Assembly: GCA_020736575.1 (NCBI GenBank)
Contig: JAGPYM010000001.1
Coordinates: 2,790,001-2,854,000, forward strand
DNA length: 64,000 nt
Direction: 5' to 3'
From: Thelonectria olida
Taxonomy: Eukaryota > Ascomycota > Sordariomycetes > Hypocreales > Nectriaceae
Of the stretch, positions 11,876 to 22,318 are shown one piece after another. The position numbers were made by a program, and so were the translations under genes. Every line of letters starts with the position of its first letter. Within the stretch, counting starts at the first letter, position 1. The notes beneath the pieces were generated by a model. The model did not search any database. It saw only the letters and a list, made by a program, of their open reading frames with translations, and had not been told where the DNA came from.

Positions 11876-12370
11876 TTTCCTATTTCCAAGCATTTCTTTT
11901 TGTCGGTTTCTGCTTGATGATCAATTATCAACCAACCCATCTAATCCAATCAATCTTTTTGACTTCATAATGATGAACTCGATCAAGTGTGCAAATTGCT
12001 TACCCAGCATCTCTCGAGCCAGAGGAAAATGGAAGTGTCACAGGCCGTTCATCTTTTGAGGGACGCGAATAGTTACAGGCCCTAATTAGCGCCCAAAGCC
12101 ACTAATTACGGCCGGGGACTTAGCCGGACTAATTGCACAGCATCAACCCGCGATCTCAGATCTTGATAGCACAGGTCCCGATCTCGACAGACGTCATCGA
12201 GCACCTTGAATCGGTTGCCAAACAAGACATGTCATCACCATTGCAGACCCCAGATGAGAAAACGAATCTAATTAGAAGGGACCTAAGTTATGTTTACCTA
12301 AACACGCGCCTTTTTGACTCAAACATTAATTCTCCCCTTGATCAATCACTGTTTGCGTAGTTCTTCATGC
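11876..12370. other. PHR1 promoter region
   Basis: Non-coding spacer between the tRNA and photolyase. It holds three CTAATT cores between about 12080 and 12135 plus another near 12268, and three GATCT words within 12150-12187. GATC-type words resemble the binding words of White Collar light regulators, and fungal photolyase genes are usually light-induced, but the match is weak and only suggestive. Confidence 0.45.
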
Positions 12371-14330
12371 ATGTTGTCGCGACTTGAATTGCTACTGCCT
12401 CCTTCACAGACACAACTCAAGCCCTTTGGCCAATCTAATGCTTTCAACCACCTGTACCTTTTTTCGCCTTCGAGACGTTGCATCCATTCTTCCTCATTCT
12501 TCACGATGCCTCCCAAGCGCAAATCCACATCCCCTCCAGAGGTGAAAGTCACTGCGAAAAAGGCCAAGGTTCTTGACAAGTCTAGATTTGACGAAGTCCT
12601 TCGCCAACCGCACCACAACGCCGACCAGTCAGAGGAATATGGCATTGTCCTTCGCAAGTACTACCCCCCAGAGATGAGCAATGCTCGTGCCCGCGCATAC
12701 AGAAACGAGGAGATCCCCCGGCCCATCGAGACGCTGCTCGCTGCTCTCGAAGAGACTGCCCAAACGAGAAAGAAAGTAAAGGCAAAAGATGCCGTGGTCC
12801 ATTGGTTCAAGATGGACTTGCGACACACGGACAACAAGGCTCTAGCCCTCGCAAGCGACAAGGCTCAAGAGGCTGGTGTTCCTTTGATTTGCATGTACAT
12901 TGTGAGCCCGGAGGAATTTGAGGCACATCTCAGATCGCCCGCCCGAGTCGACTTTGTGCTGCGGACGCTCAAGGTCCTCCAAGAAGACTTGGCGAAGCTG
13001 GACATTCCACTATACATCGAGACCGTCGAGAAGCGAAAGAAGATCCCTGGTCGCATTCGAGAGCTCATGGGAGAGTGGGGCGCAACCCATCTCTTTGCCA
13101 ACATGGAGTATGAAGTCGATGAGCTGCGACGAGAGGCGGCCATGGTGAGAGACCTCGCCGGGGACGGCAAGTCGTTCGAGGTTGTTCACGACACTTGCGT
13201 GGTCCCTCCAGGCAATCTGCAAACGGGCACTGGGAAGCAGTATGCCGTGTACTCACCATGGTATCGGTCGTGGATGGCACATATTCACGAGAATCTCGAC
13301 CTTCTTGAACTGTTCGAGCCGCCTGCCAAGAACCCGGGCAGTATTAGAAAGCAGTTCAAGAAGCTATTCGATGTGACCATTCCAGATTCTCCCAAGAACA
13401 AGGCGCTCAGCGAAGAAGAGAAGACAAAGTTCCATGCTCTCTGGCCCTGTGGCGAACATGAGGCAATGCAGCGACTGGACAAGTTCTGTGAGGAGAGGAT
13501 TGGCGGCTATCAGGACCGTCGAAACATTCCTTCAGACAACGGTACCTCGTGTCTCTCTGTTCATCTGGCCGCCGGTACCCTCAGCGCTCGAACCTGTGTC
13601 CGATACGCCCGAGACAGGAACTCAACAAAGAAGTTGAATGCCGGAAACAATGGAATCCAGACTTGGATCAGTGAGGTTGCGTGGCGAGACTTTTACAAGC
13701 ATGTCTTGGTCAATTGGCCCTATGTCTGGTAAGTTCAAGAAAGTTCGTATCCCAAGCCTGTCTCTCATCCTTTGTGATAGTATGAACAAGCCCTTCAAGC
13801 CCGAATACGCAAACATCTCTTGGTCCTATGACAAGAAAGCGTTTGCGGCCTGGTGCGAAGGCCGAACTGGTTTTCCGATCGTCGACGCAGCCATGCGACA
13901 GCTCAACTACCTTGGCTACATGCACAACAGATGCCGCATGATTGTAGCCTCCTTCTTGGCAAAGGACCTTCTAATCGACTGGAGGATGGGCGAGAAGTAC
14001 TTCATGGAGCATTTGATCGACGGTGACTTTGCCAGCAACAACGGCGGATGGGGCTTCAGCGCCAGCGTTGGCGTTGACCCTCAACCATACTTCAGAATCT
14101 TCAATCCTTTGCTTCAGAGTGAGAAGTTTGATCCTGATGGGGAGTACATCCGCAAATGGGTTCCCGAGCTCAAGGATCTGACCTCCAGGGAAATCCACGA
14201 TCCATACAATCGCGGTGCTGGGCCCAAGGCCAAAAGGAAGGGATACCCCAAGCCGATCGTTGAGCACAAGCTTTGTAGAGAGAAGGCTCTGGCTGCGTAC
14301 AAGGATGGAATTGAGAGCGACGATGCGTAG
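12371..14330 (+). CDS. PHR1: Class-I CPD photolyase
   Basis: FAD enzyme that uses blue light to split cyclobutane pyrimidine dimers in DNA. Two exons, 12371-13728 and 13781-14330, with a 52-nt intron (GTAAGT...TAG), encode 635 residues from the first ATG or 590 from the ATG at 12506. The antenna-binding Rossmann domain begins at AVVHWFKMDLRHTDN and contains YSPWYRSWMAH. The FAD-binding helical domain holds the family signatures TWISEVAWRDFY, WSYDKKAFAAWCEGRTGFPI, VDAAMRQLNYLGYMHNR, and the block DWRMGEKYFMEHLIDGD. The splice gives WPYVCMNKPFKPEY, which is continuous in the family. The stretch between the two ATGs is Leu/Ser/Arg-rich, without acidic residues after the first few positions, and ends RRCIHSSSFFT, resembling a mitochondrial presequence; the segment after the second ATG begins with a Lys/Arg-rich possible nuclear signal. 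Dual targeting by alternative starts is therefore possible. Confidence 0.93.
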
Positions 14331-14856
14331 AAGATATGACAGAGTCTCATAGGGTTGGTCCACCATGTAATTATCAAGAGTACGCCGTAATACACCGTAA
14401 TACACTTCTGGAAAGATGTGTTCACTTGGGAAAAAGTTACGATGAGGTTTATTCATTCATGTTAGACCCGTATCTGTACCATAGCAAAGGACTCAACCGC
14501 CACGGCTTTTTCAGGGCCTGTTCGATCTGCGGCATGGAGACTATCAGAGTAGTCCCAGAATCCCCGAACAGAGGTGACCCTGGAGGGTCATCCGAGGAGA
14601 CTTCGCTAGCCGGGACAGGTGCATATCACCACACTTTTATCACACATCTTCGGACGCAAGTCGCACAACGTTGTGTTGTCTCAAAATCGAGCCGAACGCC
14701 TCGAATTGGATTTGCTAGATGCAGCCAACCCTAAGTTTCTTCCACCCCATGCCTTCATGCCCGACCCAAAAACCCTAGGGTCCTGTCAGAATCCCTATCA
14801 TTTTTTTCGTAGAGACCTGTAACCAGATGCGAAGTACGTTTGCCGACTTTGAACAT
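14331..14856. other. Convergent spacer, PHR1 and RPS21 3' ends
   Basis: No gene seen. It should contain both 3' UTRs. Nothing else stands out. Confidence 0.6.
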
Positions 14857-15191
14857 TTATCGCTGGGCGCTCCAGACGCTCTTGAGGAGGCCGTCTCGCT
14901 GGGCCAGGCGGTTGAGGGCGTCGTCGCTCTCACCCATCGCTCGGACGAAACCGCAGAGGGCGTAGACCTGGTTCTCGCCCTGGACGGCACGGCCGTTCTC
15001 GTCGACCTTGGAGATTGAGATCTGGACGGAACCGTGATCCTTGGCCTTGATGATGCGGTTGGTCGCGCTGCACTTGCGGGGGACGTACCTAGTGAAGGTA
15101 ACGGCGTCAGTATTCGGTCTCGGGAGAAAGCGTTTTGCAGCTTCGGCTGGAGTCCTTACAGGTCGACAATCTCGCCACGGTCGTTCTCCAT
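14857..15191 (-). CDS. RPS21: 40S ribosomal protein S21 (eS21)
   Basis: Small-subunit ribosomal protein needed for maturation of 18S rRNA in yeast. Two exons on the minus strand, 15191-15160 and 15088-14857, separated by a 71-nt intron (GTAAGG...CTAG), encode 87 residues, the normal length for the family. The product starts [20 protein letters not shown] and continues [15 protein letters not shown], all typical. It ends with a basic tail, WSAQR. The first exon is only 32 nt and the intron falls after codon 10, within codon 11, a usual position for fungal ribosomal protein genes. The gene is divergent from SLX4, with 397 bp between the two start codons. Confidence 0.96.
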
Positions 15192-15588
15192 TTTTGCGGT
15201 ATTGAAGGGGGAGTTGTGAGAGTGGTTTCGGTGGTTGTGGGCGGGGGATTGAGGTCGTCGCAAAGGCTTGGGTGGGATATTGAAAAAGTTCCATCGAAAT
15301 TCGGTGTGGTTTGCCAATCTTGTGGGGCACGAGGGCTTGTATGGGTCATGTGCCCCATCATGTGATAGCGCGGCAAAGACGCGACCTCCATCTGCACCAT
15401 TGCGTGCCCCTCCAGCCAATGCGGTGGTGAATCATGTGCCATTGTTGACAGCCAGGCGCTACGTTCGAGTTCCACGACCAGATATCCACTGGTGTCTTTT
15501 TCAGACCTCCCTTGACACCATCACGATTTTGCTGCCTACTAAAAGCCTGAGATGCGCGCTGCGCACTCAGTCGTTAGCCTTGAGCGCA
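15192..15588. promoter_or_regulatory. Shared RPS21-SLX4 divergent promoter
   Basis: The 397 bp between the two ATGs must serve a very highly expressed ribosomal protein gene on one side and a low-abundance repair scaffold on the other. The SLX4 frame stays open through most of it (to 15268) but reads as UTR-like sequence. No TATA box is evident. Confidence 0.55.
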
Positions 15589-18315
15589 ATGGCATCTTCC
15601 AATGTCTTTCGATCATCGCCAGTTCACGGCCCAAGACGCGATAGTCTTGGACTTGAAACGTCGTCTCCAGGCCTACCTCCACTTCAAGACATCCTCTCTC
15701 AACGGTACAGCCGGCCCCCTCCGCGAAGCGGCAGCAAAGCGATATCAATTCCTGGTGGAGCTTCGGCAAACTTCATCTCCGCCAGCAGTCTCTTCAATTC
15801 GACAGGAATGCCAAGCGCCAGGCCGGCTCAAGTAGCAGGCGATTCTATGGTTGAGCAACCCCGCAGCCCCGATTTGTCCGATTCGAGTGTAGAAATTATA
15901 CAAATAACAAAGCCTCGGAAGTCGAGAGGTACGAAGGGTGCATTGAAGGCGGCCAGCGGAGTGAAGAAACCAAGTCAACAGAAGTCTACCAAGGGAGAAA
16001 AGAAAGGGAAGCAACCTCAAGCAAAAGCGGATACGAACGAAGGCGACGCTGGGAATCTAAATGCAGGGTCCAAGGCTCGGAATACAAAGCTCAGAGCCAC
16101 GAAGAAGAAAGGAACGACCAGCGAGCACTTCGAACCTGCCGCCACTGCCGAGCCTTCACTATCTACAAAGCCGAAAGAAGCCAATGTCAATGAGCCTTTG
16201 AATTTGGAGCCTGCAGGCACTCGAAGGCTTAACTGGACACCCCCAGCCCAAAAGATAGTCATCAATCTCGACTCTGGCTCCTCTGCACTGAAACACCCCG
16301 CTTCCTCAGAAATAGATATACCACGAGCCCCGGTGTTCAAAGACCTCGTCCATGGATACTCCTGTATAGACCAAATACCCCAATCTGCGTCCACAGTTCC
16401 GTCTGATGAAGAAACGAGTTTTCTGAAGAAGAGAAAACGCATCGAATTGGTTGCCATTCGGGATGGGAACGCAGTAGAGTCAGATATTCTCCAGAAATCA
16501 CCAACCAAGAAGAAGGCCCCCAAGAAAAAAGCGAGGACAATCACCGAGTTGGCGACCGCAGCTTACCGAAATCCTTCCCTGTCAGACGAAACCCCTCCCT
16601 CACCTTCAATACTGGACCATTTCCCACCCGAAAATGCCGATTCAGGTACTGCAAATGAGACGACGAAGCAAGGCAAGGGCAAGGCGAACGCACGAAAAAG
16701 GCCTTCGAAGGCTTCCAAAAAGAAAGCTCCCCCGCCAAAACCTATCTTACTCTCCCCGGGAGCGGCACTTGATCAAGCTGCTAGGCAAGACTATGTCTTT
16801 GGCACCTCCAGTCAACTGGCGAGAGAACCATCACCGTCCGTTTTAAGAGACATCCAGGCTGCATTGAAACACCCCAACGAACCTGAATACGTGGATGTCA
16901 CTACTATGATCAATAGTGATGGCATTGAACCGTCAGAACGCCGGTCTCGGTTATGGGATGCGGCTGCGAGAGACGCTGAGGGAGATCTCTTCGATGTCGA
17001 GGTAGTTGATCTAGTTGAAGGCTCGCCACAGTTACCAATGGCGAATCGCGAATCTGATCCCTTTGGATATTTCGGAGGCGGAGCCCCAGGTGAAACCCAT
17101 GCTGATAGGCTCGAGGTTGTGCCCTCTGATGCAGCTGCTTCGTTTGTCAACTTGTCCGACATTCTGCCTTCCCCTGGAGAGAAAGCCATACAGATTGATG
17201 GTGACTCGCCCTACTTTTCTGAGAGCGATCTCTCCACTAGCACGAACATCTGCGCCCCGAGAAGCCCACAGCTCGAACTACCTCGCCAATCTGCCGCTCC
17301 TAAGAATCCCCAACAACAAGATTCAGTTGCTGTTGACCTTCCACTTCGACCTGATTTTGATGCTCTCACTGATGTTCAGTTGGCAAAAGAAATCAAGACA
17401 TACGGTTTCAAGCCTATCAAGAGGCGGACTGCCATGATTGCAATGCTAGATCAATGCTGGCAGAGCAAGGTGCGACTGGGCCAAGTTGGAATCCATACGA
17501 GCATCACTCGATCAACCGCCGCTTCAACATCTACACGAGCAGAAAGCTCTGCCGCTGCTGCGAGCCCTGGAAAGAAGCCCCGAGGGCGTCCCAGGAAAGG
17601 CAGCGCCACTGCATCAAAACCTCAAGATCCACCACCAACACCGAGTCCTCAGAAGAAGTCGGGTGGGCGGCCGAGGAAGAATAGTATCAACGCATCCGAG
17701 CCTCAGGAGCCCCCACCCTCTGCGCAACCACCCGAGACTCCAAAACGGCCTCGTGGACGGCCAAGAAAAGATAGCCTCTGCTCGCCATCAACTACCTCGC
17801 CTCGTCCGAAAGCGAAGTCCATCTCGCCAAAGAAATCCTCCGCCGCCCACAGCCCTTCCAGACGCAAAAAGTGTAGGGGTCCCGTTGTCGAAATCCCTGA
17901 TTCGGCATCGGAGAATGGAACCGATCTTGCGTCTTCACCGAGTTCGACTATCGAGCAAATGTTTTCGTCCCCACCGCCCCTTGATTTGTCCCTCTCTACA
18001 GCTGATGAAAACGAGCAGTCCTTATTGGCGTCTCCTGACGACCAACATATTGCCCTTTTCGATCACATTACGAAAGCAATCAAGTCAGCTCCGAGAACGA
18101 AAGACCCGGAAAATCCCTCATGGCATGAAAAGATCCTGCTGTACGACCCTCTCGTTTTGGAAGACCTTGCCACTTGGCTAAATTCCGGAGAGCTTACTCG
18201 AGTTGGCTGTGATACCGAAGTTAGTCCTGGCGAGGTGAAGCAATGGTGTGAGTCCAAGAGTATATGCTGCCTGATGAAAGTCAATCTGCGCGGGAAGCAG
18301 CGCAAACGATTTTGA
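15589..18315 (+). CDS. SLX4: Structure-specific endonuclease scaffold SLX4
   Basis: SLX4 is the regulatory subunit that activates the SLX1 nuclease to cut branched DNA such as Holliday junctions and flaps. A single exon encodes 908 residues from the ATG at 15589. The C terminus carries the conserved SLX1-binding domain (about residues 820-908), including WHEKILLYDPLVLEDLATWL and a final EVKQWCESKSICC segment. A SAP-like helix pair, LTDVQLAKEIKTYGFKPIK, is at about 590-610. Between them lie three AT-hook cores, PRGRPRK, GGRPRK and PRGRPRK (about residues 662, 690 and 720). The N-terminal two thirds are Ser/Lys/Pro-rich and probably disordered. The ATG was chosen because upstream codons fall in the promoter shared with RPS21. 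Confidence 0.9.
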   Translation: MASSNVFRSSPVHGPRRDSLGLETSSPGLPPLQDILSQRYSRPPPRSGSKAISIPGGASANFISASSLFNSTGMPSARPAQVAGDSMVEQPRSPDLSDSSVEIIQITKPRKSRGTKGALKAASGVKKPSQQKSTKGEKKGKQPQAKADTNEGDAGNLNAGSKARNTKLRATKKKGTTSEHFEPAATAEPSLSTKPKEANVNEPLNLEPAGTRRLNWTPPAQKIVINLDSGSSALKHPASSEIDIPRAPVFKDLVHGYSCIDQIPQSASTVPSDEETSFLKKRKRIELVAIRDGNAVESDILQKSPTKKKAPKKKARTITELATAAYRNPSLSDETPPSPSILDHFPPENADSGTANETTKQGKGKANARKRPSKASKKKAPPPKPILLSPGAALDQAARQDYVFGTSSQLAREPSPSVLRDIQAALKHPNEPEYVDVTTMINSDGIEPSERRSRLWDAAARDAEGDLFDVEVVDLVEGSPQLPMANRESDPFGYFGGGAPGETHADRLEVVPSDAAASFVNLSDILPSPGEKAIQIDGDSPYFSESDLSTSTNICAPRSPQLELPRQSAAPKNPQQQDSVAVDLPLRPDFDALTDVQLAKEIKTYGFKPIKRRTAMIAMLDQCWQSKVRLGQVGIHTSITRSTAASTSTRAESSAAAASPGKKPRGRPRKGSATASKPQDPPPTPSPQKKSGGRPRKNSINASEPQEPPPSAQPPETPKRPRGRPRKDSLCSPSTTSPRPKAKSISPKKSSAAHSPSRRKKCRGPVVEIPDSASENGTDLASSPSSTIEQMFSSPPPLDLSLSTADENEQSLLASPDDQHIALFDHITKAIKSAPRTKDPENPSWHEKILLYDPLVLEDLATWLNSGELTRVGCDTEVSPGEVKQWCESKSICCLMKVNLRGKQRKRF

Positions 18316-18763
18316 TACGGGGTTGGGTTAGAAGCGAGGCGTCGGCATTTGTATTAAGATATCATGGCGTTATGATGTACACCACATGGGTATCACGATC
18401 AACACTTTACTTGGCAACTCAACTGTTATTCGAATTGCGTTTATTAATGACGAAACTAAACGGATCCCGAATCCTCTCCAAAATCCTGCTCCTCGACAAG
18501 TCGTGGCGCCGCGTGAGCAATATTGCTGCCCATTCTTGAAGCCTTTAGACCAGACAAGAGGTGAGAGACCAATCTCTTCTAATGCCTATCATTCCCGCCC
18601 CGAATGCAAGCTTCCGTGTCATAACTTCGTGATACGATTGCTCAAGTGTGTGCTGTGCAAGAAACAAAACAACAATCTAGTCAACATGGTAGGAGACGCT
18701 TCCTAAAATCCCCCGAGGTGTAACGTTGCGCCAGCACAAGGTACGCGGTGGCTGCCGATGGTT
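18316..18763. other. Convergent spacer downstream of SLX4
   Basis: Separates the SLX4 stop from the stop codon of the small protein gene on the other strand. No coding signal seen; it should contain both 3' UTRs. Confidence 0.55.
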
Positions 18764-18958
18764 TTAGCCCTTCTTCTCGCTTTCAGTGGCATCAGCAGGA
18801 GGATCGTCGAGATTAACTCCTCCCGCAGCCCAACCGTCGGGAAGCTCGCCAGGTTGGTCGAGAAATGTAGCGATAGGATCAACCGGCGAGCTGTACTTGT
18901 TAGCAGTTGCCCATTCATTATTCCAGAGTCATCACAATACATACTCGTCACCAGGCAT
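18764..18958 (-). CDS. Small acidic 46-residue protein, two exons, unknown function
   Basis: I do not recognise this protein. The model is built from splice signals: a 14-nt first exon (18958-18945), a 54-nt intron with donor GTATGT, a perfect TGCTAAC branch site and acceptor TACAG, then a 127-nt second exon (18890-18764), in total 141 nt. The product begins MPGDDSPVDPIATFLDQPGE, continues with LPDGWAAGGVNLDDPP and ends ESEKKG. It has no signal peptide or membrane segment; Asp and Pro are abundant. A TATA-type sequence lies about 150 bp upstream of the ATG. The consensus-quality intron, non-repetitive composition and TATA box argue that it is real. A second possible intron in the 5' leader (GTATTC...CACAAG, about 19015-18977) would not alter the protein. 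Conservation in related fungi would be decisive. Confidence 0.6.
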
Positions 18959-21900
18959 TCTCACTGCCTCGAAACTCTTGTGTTAATGTCGGTTGGATAA
19001 TGCTTGAGTGAATACCCCTAGTGTTGAGGTATTGAAGGTTCTGTTGCTTGACGTTGAGTGTATCTTTTCGAGACAGAAATACGGATGCTCACGTCTCTCC
19101 AGGATATGCTTTATATATATTTATCTGACCTGATTACAAACTCCCGCGATATCCCGGCCTCACGGCGAAACACGATTTCACAAAGGATCTATCCATAAGC
19201 CCGCTCCATTGACAGCCATGTCTCCTGTCAACGCCAATGATACGCAACCACATATCCGCTATGCGGCTCTGTATAAAGGCCTCTACTAGCTCCTGGCACC
19301 ACCAGCACACCACTTTGTTTCTCGGGACGTTGATCCATGCCGGTGGGTGAGTCTTGAAGCTGACCTTCCTCTAATGGCTTGACGACGAAGGCTGTGGGCC
19401 ATGGTCATGACGTGCCAATGACGAATCGGCAAGCTATCTCACACGTGTCGGGAAGTAGTGGTGATGGCCTCGCCTGGTGTAGGGGATATCCATCACGGAA
19501 AGGCAATGACGGCGGCTGGTCCTGGGCAATGGTCTCCTGTGACCACATGACATGGCGGGCCACCGGCAGAATGAGGGCCTCCCAATCAGCTGAGGGCGTC
19601 AAGCACGGCGGATGATCATTGACAGCACAATCTTGCATCTGGGGAAATTGGGTGTCTGGGGCCAGCATTGGGAGAGGCTAGAGCCAGCCATGACTTTGAC
19701 GTATCAGGTCGACGCTCATTCGCCAGACTATGTTGGAGATGGATGGGCTGGGATAATGATATCCCACGCGCATAGGCTTTGGTTACATCCTTACTATGCA
19801 ATCGTGGTCATGCCTCCCACGCTCGCTAAGCGAAACGTTCCTTTGTTCCAAGCATGTGCATTGCGTGCCCCGCCAATCGTTCGACCTCGGGGTGATTGAC
19901 ATGCAGCATGTAGCCAGTACACCATAGCTATCAGACCGTCCCAATCATCGGGTGCCAGAGGAGCGCCTATTTCTGACACGATGCACACCGGTGAGCGGTC
20001 ACAGATTGGGACGGCCTTCAACGGTTCCGCTTCGAGGGGGGATATGCGGCTCTGCTCCAGCTGTTCACAGAGCGAGTCGGCCCAACTCGAGGCCTCTTTG
20101 CCGCGACTTGCGACAGTATGTTGACAGGCTAAAACTTGTCCACACCTCACTGGTCCGCCTGGGGTCGAGCCGGGGTCTCTTGGTTAGGAGACACTTCCCT
20201 GTCGATGTGAGGCCGGCCGTATGTCTATATATGAGTGAAAGCAAGAGTTGCGTAGGCCAAGACTAAGGCGGCCGATGAAGTTCTCGCTGGCGACGCTTGG
20301 AATGCGACTTACATGCCGGCCTGCCGCGTTAGCCTGCGCTGCTGCGGGCGATCACGAGATGTTTCCTGAGGATAGAGTCGGGAAGAACAACGAGGTTCGG
20401 CAGAGGAACCGTGATATGCCGGCACCTTGAAGCTCGGCTGGGAGGAAGATACACAAAGACGTCGATATCTCGTTGTTATCAGGCGCACGGCCGTGACAGC
20501 CTCGCCGGCGGCTGAGTGAGTCCCTTGGTCCGAACGAATGTGGAGTATCGCCGAAGCCCGGTCGGTGCCGGTCAAGGCCGAAGGGTCCGAAACCGATGAG
20601 AGAGTTGAGTCACCGGTCAAAGAAGCGTGTTGCACGAAGCGCTGATTGTTTGATAAAGGTCGTTGGATGTCCTGATTGATATTGAACCTCAAGGGCTGTC
20701 AAAGAGTACGTATAATACATAAAGCCAGGGTTGGGGGAAGTGGTTGCATGTGCTGGGCTAGCTGCGAGATCCAAGCTCCAAGTTAGCATCTCAAATCCGG
20801 GGTAAAGTGTGCAACTCTCGAACCTTCACTTGTCCAACTAGTACTGATGGCTGATGAACAAGCCTGCCGAGAACTCGGATGGGCAATTGGAATGTGGGGG
20901 AGAGCAACAAGGCAACCAGGCGAGCAAGCCAGCCATTCCCGACTTCTCGGTCCTTGGTAGTCAAAGTGCAGTTTCGGGTGCAACGAGGATCATGCAGTGA
21001 CAACACACGGACGCCCTGAGAGGAACGACGATGGTTTATGATGTATCAGATTGGATTATGCGGGTGCGTAGGCAGACACAAGGCTGCTGTTAAAGGTCAG
21101 GGCAGTAGGCCTTGCCAATGAAGGCCGTTTGGGTCCCACGAGGCTGACAGGCATGAGAGAGACACGGAACTCCTTAATTTCAACTCCCCCGCTGACTTAA
21201 GAGGAGGATTCGTTTTGGTGTTGAGCGTTTGACATGTTGGTTGCCAAGCGCCAACACGCAAGTCAAGCAACGGCCGAAACCGGATGCGTGCCCAATGATT
21301 CCAAACACCTGCAAGGAGCGTTTTCGATTGTATTGTGAGCTAGCCACAAGCGGCTATTCCATTCGCAAAAACTGGAGTTTCTGGAGTCTCGATTGACGTC
21401 TTGTGGACGGTGACGAGTGAACGGAGGGCGGTAGACTATGGCGAGCCGCTATAAGTGCAGGGGTGGCTCCCTCTGAAATCACAAGTTGACAGCAGTTTCA
21501 AGCCAGACCAGCCTATCGCAACCTTGAAACTACCTACAGTACAAAGTACAATCGCTGAATGAATACATACTTACTCACTCATGGCGTCGCTTTCGGCGTG
21601 TCTCGTAGACCGACCAGACCGAAGCCTCCAACGTTTGATGGACACATGGATTGGTCATCAACCGGGCGGGGCTTCTCGGCGCTGTCCCGCAGGATGCGCC
21701 TCGTGGTCAACCGACTAGAATAATGAAGGTTAGGTGCTTAAGGTTAAAGGGACAAAATGCAGATCTGGGGCAACAAGACCTCTCACATCTCCGAGCCTCT
21801 TACTATTAATGCCGGACCGGACAATGGAAAATTGACAAAGCCGAGAGCATGGGAGAATGATCGCTCCGGGCGTTATTTAGCCCCATTCTCGCGCCCATCA

Positions 21901-22318
21901 TTGGCCGTTATCAATGTGCGAATAGGTCGTCGTCCGCATGGGTATGGATCCCATAATCCATTGAGAGAAAGCAACGCCCGTCATTCCTCCTTCAAATCCC
22001 CCCCACCTCTTTACCCTGGACTCGATCTCGTCTTTCGCTTTCTCTTTCTTCTTCTCCCTCTTCCGGTCCCGCATCTTCTATGCGCGAGTTGCTGCTGTCG
22101 CTGGCTGCATCAACGCGCAGGCAGCCGTTTCATCCCTTTGATGGATTTTCGTGGCGCTCTGTCTGACACACGCCATCCAATCCCCTAAAGCGCCTCTCAG
22201 ACGTCCATTCCTATTCGTGACAACAGCAATCACAACGACTCCTCCTCCTCGTGGAATCGCCCGAGCCGCCTTTGCCATTCCTTGAAATTGAAGATCGGAC
22301 AGAAAACAACGTGGCAGA
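18959..22318. other. 3.4-kb non-coding region upstream of the Zn2Cys6 gene
   Basis: Contains the small-gene promoter at its left end and the promoter of the Zn2Cys6 gene at its right end; about 22000-22080 is C/T-rich. Open frames reach 127-143 codons but show no family signature, and none has good splice continuation. No tRNA or repeat was recognised. Confidence 0.5.
19109..19120 (-). promoter_or_regulatory. TATA box of the small two-exon gene
   Basis: On the minus strand this reads TATATATAAAG-like sequence, about 150 bp upstream of the ATG at 18958, a reasonable distance for a fungal TATA element. Confidence 0.5.

Noticed and set aside
19000..22300. CRISPR array, rRNA genes or transposon
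   Set aside because: No regularly spaced repeats, no rRNA-like sequence and no transposase or reverse transcriptase motifs were seen here or elsewhere; CRISPR is not expected in a fungal genome.
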